Shown here one piece after another: positions 37,655 through 45,753 of a stretch of 64,000 nucleotides of DNA (positions are counted from its first letter, which is position 1; the number at the start of each line of letters is the position of its first letter). The DNA is from an uncultured Aquimarina sp. (lineage in GTDB: Bacteria > Bacteroidota > Bacteroidia > Flavobacteriales > Flavobacteriaceae): NCBI GenBank assembly GCA_947500545.1, contig CANMSO010000007.1, positions 1 through 64,000 of the forward strand. Reading direction: 5' to 3'. A program made the translations under genes and the position numbers. The notes beneath the pieces are model-generated. The model saw nothing but the letters and a program-made list of their open reading frames with translations, searched no databases and was not told where the DNA came from.

Positions 37655-39595
37655 ATGAGATTTAATAATAAAATAAGAGAGGTACTTACAGTAGTAAGTA
37701 TTCTAGCGTTTTGCATCATATCAGCTCAAAATGCAAGTTTTGAGAAAACACAATCTTTCTTTCCAAATTCTGATGTTTTGGCTAAAGAGAATATTGTTTG
37801 GGGATATCTTAATGTTCCAGAAAATTGGGATAATCCAAAAAGTAAAAAAATTAAAGTGGCCGTTTCGGTATTGAAAAGTACTTCAAAGAAAGCTACAAGA
37901 AATGCCGTGGTTTTTATCCAAGGAGGTCCTGGTGCTGCAGGTATTCAAAATATGGGATATTGGATTCGGCATCCTTTACGCAAAAAAAATGATATTGTTT
38001 TATTAGATATTAGAGGAACTGGTTTCTCAGAGCCCAGATTATGTCCTGATTTAGGGAAAGAATTCATGAAGATTTTGGCAAAAAATCAATCAGAAGAAGA
38101 TGACGAGAAGCAAAAATCAATTGCAGCATTGTCTTGTAAACAAGAGATTTTAAACAAAAATATTGATGTTAGTGGATATCATAGCTTTGCTGTCTCAAAA
38201 GATTTACATGAATTAAAAAAGCAACTCGGATATCGTATTTGGAATGTATATGGAGTGTCCTATGGTACCCACATGGCTCAAGTGTACGTGAGTGAATATC
38301 CAGACGATATAAAAGCGCTGTTACTTGATTCGTCGATTTCTAATATAGCTACGTACTACACGAAAAATACTAGTAATTATATAAGCAGTCTTTCTAAAGT
38401 TTTTGAAAAATGTTTAAGTAATAATGATTGCAATAAAGAGTATCCAAATTTAGAAAATGTGTATTACAAAGTGATTGAAGATTTGGAACAAGAACCAATT
38501 ACAGTATTGGTGGACAAAAAAGTAATAGACACAGAAGAGTTTACCTATAATGCAGAAGATTTTAAAATAGCAATCCAGCAAGCACTTTATCATAAGAAAC
38601 TTATCGAAATCGTACCATTGTTGATTTACCAGTTTAGAGATAGAAATAAAAAAGCATTAGGAAATCTAGTGGAAGCCTTTTCTAGCTTATTGAATATGGA
38701 TTATGGAATGTATTATTGTGTTAGTTGCAATGAAACGCTACCGATGAACAATATTTCTGAATATGAGCAAGATGTAATGAAGTATAAAAAGATACGAGGT
38801 GGGGTGTCTTTTTATAAATCTGATTATAAGGTCTGTGAAAAATGGAATTTAAATCGTAAAGATACTTTAACATCCTTGGATTATTCAAAACTAGAAAACT
38901 TGTCCTTTCCGGTATTAGTGCTTTCTGGAGAATATGATCCAATTACACCTGCAGAAAATGCAGAGAACACAGCTAAATCTTTTTATAATGGTCATAGTAT
39001 TATAGCCCCTTCTTATGGTCATGCTCCTAGTTTTACTAAAATAGGAGCAAAATTTACAGAAGCCTTTTTTAATCACCCATATCAAGAATCTCGTTTAGAT
39101 ATGTTTGATAATCAAAAAGAATTAAGCTTTGTTAGCGGAGTTACTATAAATTCCGGTATTTCCAGTATCGGGAATAGTCTTAGCGAGTTGAATCTAATTT
39201 TTCTATCCCCCTTGATGATTGCTTTGATGGTTATGATAGCATTTATTTTTACTTATATAGTAAAATTAGTTCGAAATAAATATCACTCTACACAAGATAA
39301 AATAATTAGAATTTCGAGTGCAATAACTTCGATAATTGGGATTACAGGTTTAGTTATTCTTCTTTTAGCATTAATTAAAGTTGCGGGGCAGAATTATTTC
39401 GTTTTAGCTTTTGGTTTACCCGATGATTTTGATTATGTATTCAATTTGTTATTAATTTTTGGGGTACTACTCGTGATTACTTTACTTTATTTTATACTAC
39501 AATTAAAAAAGATAAATAATAGAAGTATTGTATTTTCTGTGTTATTCTCAAATCTCCTGTTAATTACATATTTATTCTATTGGGGAGTTTTATAA
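37655..39595 (+). CDS. Alpha/beta hydrolase (S33/TAP-like) with C-terminal membrane domain
   Basis: This 646-residue protein has a signal peptide (about 1-25, ISAQN). A hydrolase domain follows with an oxyanion loop FIQGGPGAAG (near 90), nucleophile Ser202 in GVSYG, acid Asp in SGEYDPITP (near 429) and His in YGHAPSF (near 455). These match the proline-iminopeptidase/tripeptidyl-aminopeptidase group. Unusually, about residues 510-646 contain four hydrophobic segments, so the enzyme should be anchored in the inner membrane with its hydrolase domain in the periplasm. It is 42 bases after the last NRPS. It could trim an N-terminal leader or acyl-peptide from an exported precursor, hydrolyse the product for self-protection, or process the short peptide encoded just downstream. 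Hydrolase fold is sure, role is open. Confidence 0.85.
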   Translation: MRFNNKIREVLTVVSILAFCIISAQNASFEKTQSFFPNSDVLAKENIVWGYLNVPENWDNPKSKKIKVAVSVLKSTSKKATRNAVVFIQGGPGAAGIQNMGYWIRHPLRKKNDIVLLDIRGTGFSEPRLCPDLGKEFMKILAKNQSEEDDEKQKSIAALSCKQEILNKNIDVSGYHSFAVSKDLHELKKQLGYRIWNVYGVSYGTHMAQVYVSEYPDDIKALLLDSSISNIATYYTKNTSNYISSLSKVFEKCLSNNDCNKEYPNLENVYYKVIEDLEQEPITVLVDKKVIDTEEFTYNAEDFKIAIQQALYHKKLIEIVPLLIYQFRDRNKKALGNLVEAFSSLLNMDYGMYYCVSCNETLPMNNISEYEQDVMKYKKIRGGVSFYKSDYKVCEKWNLNRKDTLTSLDYSKLENLSFPVLVLSGEYDPITPAENAENTAKSFYNGHSIIAPSYGHAPSFTKIGAKFTEAFFNHPYQESRLDMFDNQKELSFVSGVTINSGISSIGNSLSELNLIFLSPLMIALMVMIAFIFTYIVKLVRNKYHSTQDKIIRISSAITSIIGITGLVILLLALIKVAGQNYFVLAFGLPDDFDYVFNLLLIFGVLLVITLLYFILQLKKINNRSIVFSVLFSNLLLITYLFYWGVL

Positions 39596-39828
39596 TACGC
39601 TATTCTCTATATAAAGAGTCTGTCTTTCAAACAAAAGTATTTTAAATTATAGACTTAGTCATATTAGAGGCTTAAAAGGGCTCTTCTGTTGGGTTTATAC
39701 TACTGACAAATAAATGCTGTAAAATCAATAATTACTTAGAAATACTTTTTCAAAAAAGAAGTCTAAAACTTCGATAGACTTAAAATGTTCGAAGTGATAT
39801 CATCATAATAAGTTTAATTATTTTCAAA
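39596..39828 (+). promoter_or_regulatory. Leader region with two overlapping, mutually exclusive hairpins upstream of a short peptide gene
   Basis: This 233-base stretch after the hydrolase holds no gene. Near its end lie two overlapping inverted repeats: AAGTCT (39759-39764) with AGACTT (39776-39781), and ACTTCGA (39768-39774) with TCGAAGT (39789-39795). The second repeat's left arm lies in the loop of the first and its stem encloses the first's right arm, so both cannot form at once. They precede the ATG at 39829 by about 34 bases. This geometry is seen in attenuators, but the AT-rich context means chance is possible. No TAnnTTTG box was found. Confidence 0.35.
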
Positions 39829-39987
39829 ATGAAAAAATCAAGAAATTTAAAAAACCTAAATTTTAAAAAAGAGACAATTTGCAAATTAAAACAAAATCAA
39901 ATTAAAGGTGGAGTAGTTGCATTACAGCCAAACTCAAAGCATAATGGATGTGATACCTATCAGGATCATACTTGTGATTTTTGTTAA
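39829..39987 (+). CDS. Short GG-leader, Cys-rich peptide (candidate RiPP-type precursor)
   Basis: This 52-residue frame starts ATG at 39829 and stops TAA at 39985. Its first 28 residues are Lys/Asn-rich (MKKSRNLKNLNFKKET at the start) and end in IKGG at 25-28. The remaining 24 residues carry Cys41, Cys49 and Cys52 plus Ser/Thr. This is the layout of the Bacteroidota GG-leader natural-product precursor families, including those of class I lanthipeptides. No LanB/LanC, radical SAM or YcaO enzyme is in the window, and no peptidase-containing ABC transporter, so maturation would need genes elsewhere. It stands between a peptidase-like hydrolase and the PPTase, in cluster orientation. Expression is not shown; the composition and leader pattern make a real gene likely. 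Confidence 0.65.
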   Translation: MKKSRNLKNLNFKKETICKLKQNQIKGGVVALQPNSKHNGCDTYQDHTCDFC

Positions 39988-40130
39988 TCTAATTTATCGC
40001 GTTATAATTTTAATTACCTGATTATAAGTTAATTATCCATAGGATTCATTGATTGTAGAAGTGCATATGATGTTTTAATCTTAAAGTATTTTTTCTATAT
40101 GAAAATGTTATAATAATTACTGAAATAAAG

Positions 40131-40271
40131 ATGAGAAAATTCAAAACTACCTCAAAGAAAAAAGTTCCTGTGTGCATAAAAAAAATGGATACAGTCGGAA
40201 GAGATGGATTAAAAAATCATTTATGTGTTTCATGTAAATGTATATCTCCGATTAAAGAAACATTAAAGTAA
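40131..40271 (+). CDS. Short Cys-rich basic peptide, unrecognised
   Basis: This 46-residue frame starts ATG at 40131 and stops TAA at 40269. It is strongly basic (MRKFKTTSKKKVPVC at the start) with Cys15 and a C-terminal cluster LCVSCKC (31-37), four Cys in all. There is no GG site. It lies 143 bases after the GG-leader peptide and 20 bases before the PPTase gene, on the same strand. It may be a second small precursor, a small metal-binding peptide, or a chance frame. The ordered Lys-rich start and Cys cluster make chance less likely, but I recognise no family. Confidence 0.45.
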   Translation: MRKFKTTSKKKVPVCIKKMDTVGRDGLKNHLCVSCKCISPIKETLK

Positions 40272-40291
40272 TAGTAATTCAGTATAGATAA

Positions 40292-40981
40292 ATGACTTAT
40301 ATACTTTACGCATATATAGCAAGAGAAAAACATGATTTTCTGTTAAGAGAAATATTGCCAAGTTTCTCTGGAGAGTTTCAAAAAAAAATTCTCAAATATA
40401 AAAGATGGGAAGATGCGCAATTATCCTTATTAGGAAGATTTTTACTTAAACATGGCCTACAATATGATCATAATAATAAATATGATGATAACGAATTACA
40501 CTATTCGTACTATAGTAAGCCATATTTTAAAGACCAAAGAATTAAATTCAATATTTCCCATTCAGGAAATATAGTGGTCTGCGTAATAACTGAAGTCTGC
40601 GATATAGGCGTCGATATAGAAATTTTAGAAGACGTCAAAATTGAAGATTTCAAAGAACAAATGACCACAGCAGAATGGGAGCGTATTGTATCATCTAATG
40701 ATAAGAAGGGTTCATTTTTTGAATATTGGACACAAAAGGAAGCCGTTATAAAAGCTCATGGTATGGGGCTTTCAATTCCATTACAATCTTTCGAAGTGAT
40801 AAACAATAAAACTATGATTAACGAAGAAAATTTTTTCTTAAAAGAGATTAAATTAGATAATAAATATAAATGCCATATAGCGTTTAAAGAAGAAATTGAC
40901 TCGATAGTCCTACCGCCACAAAGAATAAATCTATTTGTAAATGATAGTACCTGTAGAAAATTATTAGTTAACAATTCATAG
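40292..40981 (+). CDS. 4'-phosphopantetheinyl transferase, Sfp type
   Basis: This 229-residue enzyme transfers phosphopantetheine from CoA to the Ser of the carrier domains encoded upstream, turning apo-synthetases into active forms. Hallmarks are FNISHSG (near 87), the Mg-binding GVDIE (about 107-111) and WTQKEAVIKAHG (about 149-160). Length is typical of the Sfp group rather than the AcpS group. It is the last gene of the cluster and is followed by a strong terminator at about 41,040-41,067. The presence of a dedicated enzyme fits the number of carrier domains here (seven). Confidence 0.94.
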   Translation: MTYILYAYIAREKHDFLLREILPSFSGEFQKKILKYKRWEDAQLSLLGRFLLKHGLQYDHNNKYDDNELHYSYYSKPYFKDQRIKFNISHSGNIVVCVITEVCDIGVDIEILEDVKIEDFKEQMTTAEWERIVSSNDKKGSFFEYWTQKEAVIKAHGMGLSIPLQSFEVINNKTMINEENFFLKEIKLDNKYKCHIAFKEEIDSIVLPPQRINLFVNDSTCRKLLVNNS

Positions 40982-41036
40982 TAAAACAATATGCTATGTT
41001 GAAATTAAGTTTTTCTGTAGTGACTAGGTTAGAATG

Positions 41037-41067
41037 AAAATCCGTACATACTTGTACGGATTTTTTT
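41037..41067 (+). terminator. Rho-independent terminator at the cluster's right end
   Basis: An 8-base perfect stem TCCGTACA/TGTACGGA (41041-41048 and 41053-41060) with a 4-base loop is followed by seven T. Flanking A4/T4 extends the stem. It lies 56 bases after the PPTase stop and marks the end of the biosynthetic cluster. Confidence 0.85.
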
Positions 41068-41186
41068 GTTTTCTATGAACTCAAAATTAATGTTTGGCTC
41101 ATGGTTTAACTACCTTTTCACTTTTTGAATTTTTGAGTTCGTAGTTATGTCCGAAGTATATTAATATTTATCACTAATTTTAATGT

Positions 41187-42272
41187 ATGACGAATTCGTT
41201 ACTTTTTATACCTGATATTTCTGGATTTACACAGTTTGTTCGAAATACAGAAATTGAGCATAGCCAGCATGTTATATCAGAATTGTTAGAAGTTTTAATT
41301 AATGCCAATACACAAAAACTCAAATTGGCAGAGGTAGAAGGAGATGCATTATTTTTTTATAAAGAAAATGAGATACCATCGCAAGAGAAGCTCCTTGCTC
41401 AAATTGAAACCATGTATACTGCGTTTTATAGTCACCTAAAACTCTTAGAAAAAAATAGAATTTGTCCTTGTAATGCTTGCGCAACAGCTCCTAATTTACA
41501 ATTAAAAATAGCTGTTCATTGTGGAGATATACAATTTATTACTGTTCAGGATAAACGTAAGCCTTTTGGTCAATCCGTTATTGAAGCTCATAGATTACTT
41601 AAGAATTCCATAGCAAGCGACAATTATGCGCTGTTAAGTGAAGATGTGTCAAAAATTATTGGCCTTCCCGAGGATTATAAAAGTAAATTGTACAGTTTTA
41701 GAAAGGGTCGAGATACCTATGACAATAAGGAAATTACCTATCTATTTTCTGAAATTGATAAAAGCGATTTAAAACTTAACCCTTATGAAATTCCTGAAGT
41801 TGTTGATTTTAAACGCGCTCCTAGTATTACTCTTAATCGGTTTTTTTCAATTTCTTCAGATACGTTGTTAGAATATATTACGAACTATAGCTATCGACAT
41901 TATTGGGTAAAAGGAGTTGATAAATTTGAATATAATCCAGATGAGGTTACTCGATTAGGAACGGAGCATGTATGTGTAGTTGATGGAAAACGTTTAAATT
42001 TTACAACTGTTACCAAAAAATCAGAGTTTGATGAAATTGTTTACGGAGAGCTTACAACAGATATTCCAATAGATGCATTGTACCAATTTTTTATTGTAAA
42101 AACAATATCAGACAATAGTTGTGAATTGACGGTTGAAATATATCTAAAAGCTAAATCATTGTTTAAAAGACTCCTTTTATCTTTAATCATGAAAAGAGCT
42201 ATTCGAAATTCATTAAAAACATCCATAAGTAACCTACAGGAAGCTGTTCAGGGTAATGCACCAACTTCTTAG
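41187..42272 (+). CDS. DUF2652 family protein (cyclase-fold-like domain plus SRPBCC-like domain)
   Basis: This 361-residue cytoplasmic protein opens with LFIPDISGFTQFV (near 5-17) and EVEGDALFFY (near 49), the marks of the DUF2652 group, which resembles the class III adenylate/guanylate cyclase fold. Residues about 210-355 resemble an SRPBCC/polyketide-cyclase lipid-binding fold. Its biochemical function is unknown to me. It stands alone and is convergent with murF, the two stops overlapping by 4 bases with no hairpin between. It is outside the biosynthetic cluster and probably unrelated to it. Confidence 0.8.
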   Translation: MTNSLLFIPDISGFTQFVRNTEIEHSQHVISELLEVLINANTQKLKLAEVEGDALFFYKENEIPSQEKLLAQIETMYTAFYSHLKLLEKNRICPCNACATAPNLQLKIAVHCGDIQFITVQDKRKPFGQSVIEAHRLLKNSIASDNYALLSEDVSKIIGLPEDYKSKLYSFRKGRDTYDNKEITYLFSEIDKSDLKLNPYEIPEVVDFKRAPSITLNRFFSISSDTLLEYITNYSYRHYWVKGVDKFEYNPDEVTRLGTEHVCVVDGKRLNFTTVTKKSEFDEIVYGELTTDIPIDALYQFFIVKTISDNSCELTVEIYLKAKSLFKRLLLSLIMKRAIRNSLKTSISNLQEAVQGNAPTS

Positions 42273-43546
42273 ATAAGATCTAGTATTCTTTCAAGTTTCA
42301 TTCCGCGTGATCCTTTAATCAGAATTGCACTTTCTCTGTTTTCTAGTTTCAAATGACCTTTAATCTGGTCAAAAGACTCATATTTTTTTATCCTCGGATC
42401 TTTGCAGTTTGTTTCATAAAAATTACTTCCCAAAAGATAAATTTCATTAACTCCGGTACTAGCAATCTGGTCAGATATTTTTTGATGCTCTGTGGGCGCA
42501 TCACTTCCTAATTCAAACATGTCACCTAGAAAAGCAATCTTATATTTATAATTTAATGTGATAAAATTATTAATGGCTGCATCCATACTAGATGGATTGG
42601 CATTGTAAGCATCTAAAATGATTGTAAAATTCTCTTTTTTTATAATTTGTGAGCGATTATTAGATGGGATATAAGATTCAATAGCTGTTTTAATCTGATC
42701 AGGATTTAATTTAAAATAATGTCCTATTGTAATTGCTGCGGCTATATTAGTAAAATTATATTGGCCGATTAAATTACTTTGTATAGTCAAATTCTGATAT
42801 GAAATAATCACATTAGGATCAGTGTTTAATAACTTAACAGTGGTGTCAGTTTCACTTGATTGTGAAAATTTGTAGGTATTCATGTGTAAAGAAGCATTAA
42901 GGAGCTTTTCATCTTCACTATTAAGAAAGATCAACTTATTGTTTTGTTTTAAATGTCTATATAACTCAGTTTTTCCTTTTAAAACACCTTCAATGCCACC
43001 AAAACCTTCTAGATGGGCTTTACCAATATTGGTAATATAACCATAATCAGGTTTCACAATTGAACACAAAAAATCAATTTCACCTTGGTGATTTGCTCCC
43101 ATTTCTACAATTCCTATTTCGGTGTCTTGTGTCATCGATAATAAAGTGAGAGGGACACCTATATGATTATTTAGATTGCCAACAGTGGCAGTAGTTCTAA
43201 ACCCGGAAGAGAGAACACAGTTTATTAGTTCTTTAGTAGTGGTTTTTCCATTGCTACCGGTTAATGCTATTATTGGGATATCTAGGTATTGCCTATGATA
43301 AGAAGATAGGTCTTGTAGTGTTTTTAGTACATCATCTACAAGAATATGTCTTTCTGTGGTTTCATATTCTTTTTCATCAATGATAGTGTATGAGGCCCCA
43401 AGCTCAAGAGCCTTTGCGGCATATGTATTTCCGTTAAAATTTTCCCCTTTTAAGGCAAAGAAGAGTGTATTTGGTTTAATTTTTCGAGTATCAGTGCATA
43501 CACCGTTACTCTCTCTATATAATTGATGTATTTGTGCAATAGTCAT
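42269..43546 (-). CDS. murF: UDP-N-acetylmuramoyl-tripeptide--D-alanyl-D-alanine ligase
   Basis: This enzyme adds D-Ala-D-Ala to the UDP-MurNAc tripeptide in the cytoplasm, the last soluble step of peptidoglycan precursor synthesis. It has 425 residues. The Mur-ligase N-terminal domain includes CTDTRKI near 17 and FALKGENFNG near 30. The central ATP-binding domain has GSNGKTTTKE near 97 and EMGANHQGEIDFL near 147, and the C-terminal domain has LDAYNANPSSM near 310. It is transcribed away from gldJ's terminator, which lies directly upstream, so it must have its own promoter. Confidence 0.95.
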   Translation of the reverse strand: MTIAQIHQLYRESNGVCTDTRKIKPNTLFFALKGENFNGNTYAAKALELGASYTIIDEKEYETTERHILVDDVLKTLQDLSSYHRQYLDIPIIALTGSNGKTTTKELINCVLSSGFRTTATVGNLNNHIGVPLTLLSMTQDTEIGIVEMGANHQGEIDFLCSIVKPDYGYITNIGKAHLEGFGGIEGVLKGKTELYRHLKQNNKLIFLNSEDEKLLNASLHMNTYKFSQSSETDTTVKLLNTDPNVIISYQNLTIQSNLIGQYNFTNIAAAITIGHYFKLNPDQIKTAIESYIPSNNRSQIIKKENFTIILDAYNANPSSMDAAINNFITLNYKYKIAFLGDMFELGSDAPTEHQKISDQIASTGVNEIYLLGSNFYETNCKDPRIKKYESFDQIKGHLKLENRESAILIKGSRGMKLERILDLI

Positions 43547-43565
43547 ATGACAAAAATGATGTATT

Positions 43566-43600
43566 AAAAAAGCCCTGACGATTATGTACAGGGCTTTTTA
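43566..43600 (-). terminator. Terminator downstream of gldJ
   Basis: A perfect 11-base stem AAAAAGCCCTG/CAGGGCTTTTT (43567-43577 and 43589-43599) with an 11-base loop lies 30 bases beyond the gldJ stop. Read on the - strand it ends in a T-run. It separates gldJ from murF. Confidence 0.85.
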
Positions 43601-43629
43601 TTTATAACGAACATTAATTTTCTATAATA

Positions 43630-45306
43630 TTATCCTCTAGGTTTTTGATGTCTAGGAGTTTTTGCTTTTTTAGCCTTAGTACCAACTCTAGACATTGCAT
43701 TTCTGAAACCGATATAATCGGTAGCCATATCTTGTGGCATAAATCTTCTTTGTGCAGGGTCTAACCAATATGCTCTGTCTTTCCAGGATCCACCTTTGTA
43801 TACACGTACATTATCATCTACAATGGTAGTTCTTTTACTAGACTCGTCATATCTTCTATCTAATTTTGTACTATCTTCTGCATCCGGTCCAACATAATGA
43901 ATAGGAGCATTATACATTCTTCTGTTAGGTAGATTCTCGTCTTGGTAACCCTCATAGTATCTAGAAGAACTTTTATCACCGTCTCTATAGTTTCTATTGT
44001 CACTATCAGTAAAGTTAGTTCTCATATAAGTGTCTTCTTCATCGATAGGCACTTGTAGGATTCCTCCTGGTAATACTCTCGCAATAATTTTTCCATTACT
44101 TAGAGTATCATAAACTATAGAATCTGTCATTACTACTTTTACAGTTCCGTCAGGGTTAATAGCATTCTTAGTGTAGATATTACCTCTGTAGTAGTTAAAA
44201 TCATTATACTCATCGTCAACTATTGGTCTATATACATCAGCTACCCATTCTGCAACATTTCCTGCCATATCGTATAATCCATAATCGTTAGGATCGTAAG
44301 ATTTTACAGGAGCAGTAATATCTGCACCATCATCACTCCATCCAGCAATTCCACCGTAATCACCATCACCTTGCTTAAAGTTTGCTAATTGATCACCTCT
44401 GGTACTTCTTTTTCCAGAACGTGTATATTTTCCACTCCAAGGGTATTTTTTTCTACCTCTATAGATATTATAACTTCTGATTTCTACAAGACCTAAGGCT
44501 GCATATTCCCATTCAGCTTCGGTTGGAAGTCTGTATTTTGGCAAAAGTAATCCATCCTTACGTTGAATGTATAAACCAGTAGAGTCATTTGTTTTTTCAT
44601 ATTTTTCAGAAGCTCTACCTCCTCTAATGGCTTCATCATTACCACCATAAGTTTGCGAAGGAGCATTTAAATATGTTTCTGTATCAAAAGTACTTTCTGC
44701 AGAAACATCCTCAAAAGGAGCATTTTCTTTTATTACATTTTCTTCTTCAAGAATTCTTTCGTTAACGCGATTTGTTCTCCAGTTACTAAATTCTACTGCC
44801 TGAACCCAATTTACACCAACAACAGGATAATTTGCATATGCTGGATGACGAAGATAGTTATTAGTCATCATCTCATTAAAACCAAGACGATTTCTCCATA
44901 CAAGAGTATCAGGAAGAGCACCGTAATAAATATTTCTGTATTTTGGTTCAGTAGGAGGGTAAACACCTTTTAACCAATCAAGGTATTCAAGGTACATAAT
45001 GTTAGTAACCTCAGTTTCATCCATGTAGAATGATTGAACGTGTTGCTGTGTAGGAGTATTATTCCAATCATGCATAACATCATCCTGGACACGTCCCATG
45101 GTAAAAGTACCACCTTCAATAAATACTAATCCAGGTCCAGTTTCTTGCTCTTTATAATTTGTGGCAACTTGAAATCCACCATCTTTGGAGTTGTATTTCC
45201 AACCAGTGGCTCTAGAATTACTTCCATAGTCGTTTTTGGTACAACTAAATAGAAATACACTAACGGTAAGTGCCATCAGCGACCTAAAAATAAACGCGTT
45301 TTTCAT
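43630..45306 (-). CDS. gldJ: Gliding motility lipoprotein GldJ
   Basis: This 558-residue lipoprotein has a signal peptide and lipobox ending at Cys22 (VFLFSC). The body is a formylglycine-generating-enzyme/sulfatase-modifying-factor fold: FIEGGTFTMG near 62, DETEVTN near 97, RLPTEAEWEYAALG near 257, YDMAGNVAEWVADVY near 344 and YKGGSWKDRAYW near 513. It ends in a Lys/Arg-rich tail. GldJ is required for gliding and for stability of other Gld proteins of the type IX secretion/gliding machine in Bacteroidota. It is divergent from porV, another type IX component, with about 450 bases between them. Confidence 0.95.
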   Translation of the reverse strand: MKNAFIFRSLMALTVSVFLFSCTKNDYGSNSRATGWKYNSKDGGFQVATNYKEQETGPGLVFIEGGTFTMGRVQDDVMHDWNNTPTQQHVQSFYMDETEVTNIMYLEYLDWLKGVYPPTEPKYRNIYYGALPDTLVWRNRLGFNEMMTNNYLRHPAYANYPVVGVNWVQAVEFSNWRTNRVNERILEEENVIKENAPFEDVSAESTFDTETYLNAPSQTYGGNDEAIRGGRASEKYEKTNDSTGLYIQRKDGLLLPKYRLPTEAEWEYAALGLVEIRSYNIYRGRKKYPWSGKYTRSGKRSTRGDQLANFKQGDGDYGGIAGWSDDGADITAPVKSYDPNDYGLYDMAGNVAEWVADVYRPIVDDEYNDFNYYRGNIYTKNAINPDGTVKVVMTDSIVYDTLSNGKIIARVLPGGILQVPIDEEDTYMRTNFTDSDNRNYRDGDKSSSRYYEGYQDENLPNRRMYNAPIHYVGPDAEDSTKLDRRYDESSKRTTIVDDNVRVYKGGSWKDRAYWLDPAQRRFMPQDMATDYIGFRNAMSRVGTKAKKAKTPRHQKPRG

Positions 45307-45753
45307 AATCTTAAGTTCGTTAAAGTAGAATTAGGGATCGCAATATAAATAATAAACGTTAAATTTACCCTAATTTTTTTAAAATATTATCGATTCATAT
45401 TTTTTAATGAATTTCCAACGACTTTGGTTTAACGCAATATTTCTAAAATTATTATTTATGACCAAATAAAAACTGCAAAAATTTAATTGTTAAAAAAACT
45501 AAGTCCACTTCCTTGTAATATACTTGTGTTTCTTTTGTAATATAGTAGTACATGTAGTTGTAACATGTGTGGTTTTAAAAAATAAACCCTAATAGTATGT
45601 GTATTTTTTGTCGGGTAAATTTAAAATGATTTGGAAGATATAAGATATCGCCAAAAAATGCGTTAACAAAAGAGTGAGTTGAAAAAATTAAATGGCTCAC
45701 TATTTTTTAATCACTAAATAACTATATATTTGTCAAACTCAATTTTTGCAGGT
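45307..45753. other. Divergent intergenic region between gldJ and porV
   Basis: This 447-base AT-rich stretch contains no gene. It should hold the promoters of both divergent genes. The porV side has a clear TAnnTTTG box at 45725-45732. Two copies of ACATGT (45550-45555 and 45563-45568) flank 7 bases and could be an operator, though no regulator is known to me for this site. For gldJ I found no exact box on the - strand. Confidence 0.5.
45725..45732 (+). promoter_or_regulatory. Flavobacterial -7 promoter box (TATATTTG) for porV
   Basis: The box matches the TAnnTTTG consensus of Bacteroidota housekeeping promoters and lies 21 bases before the ATG at 45754. It contains the TTG at 45730 that would give the longest open frame, which is a strong reason to reject that codon as the start. 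No good TTG -33 element is visible at normal spacing. Confidence 0.6.
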
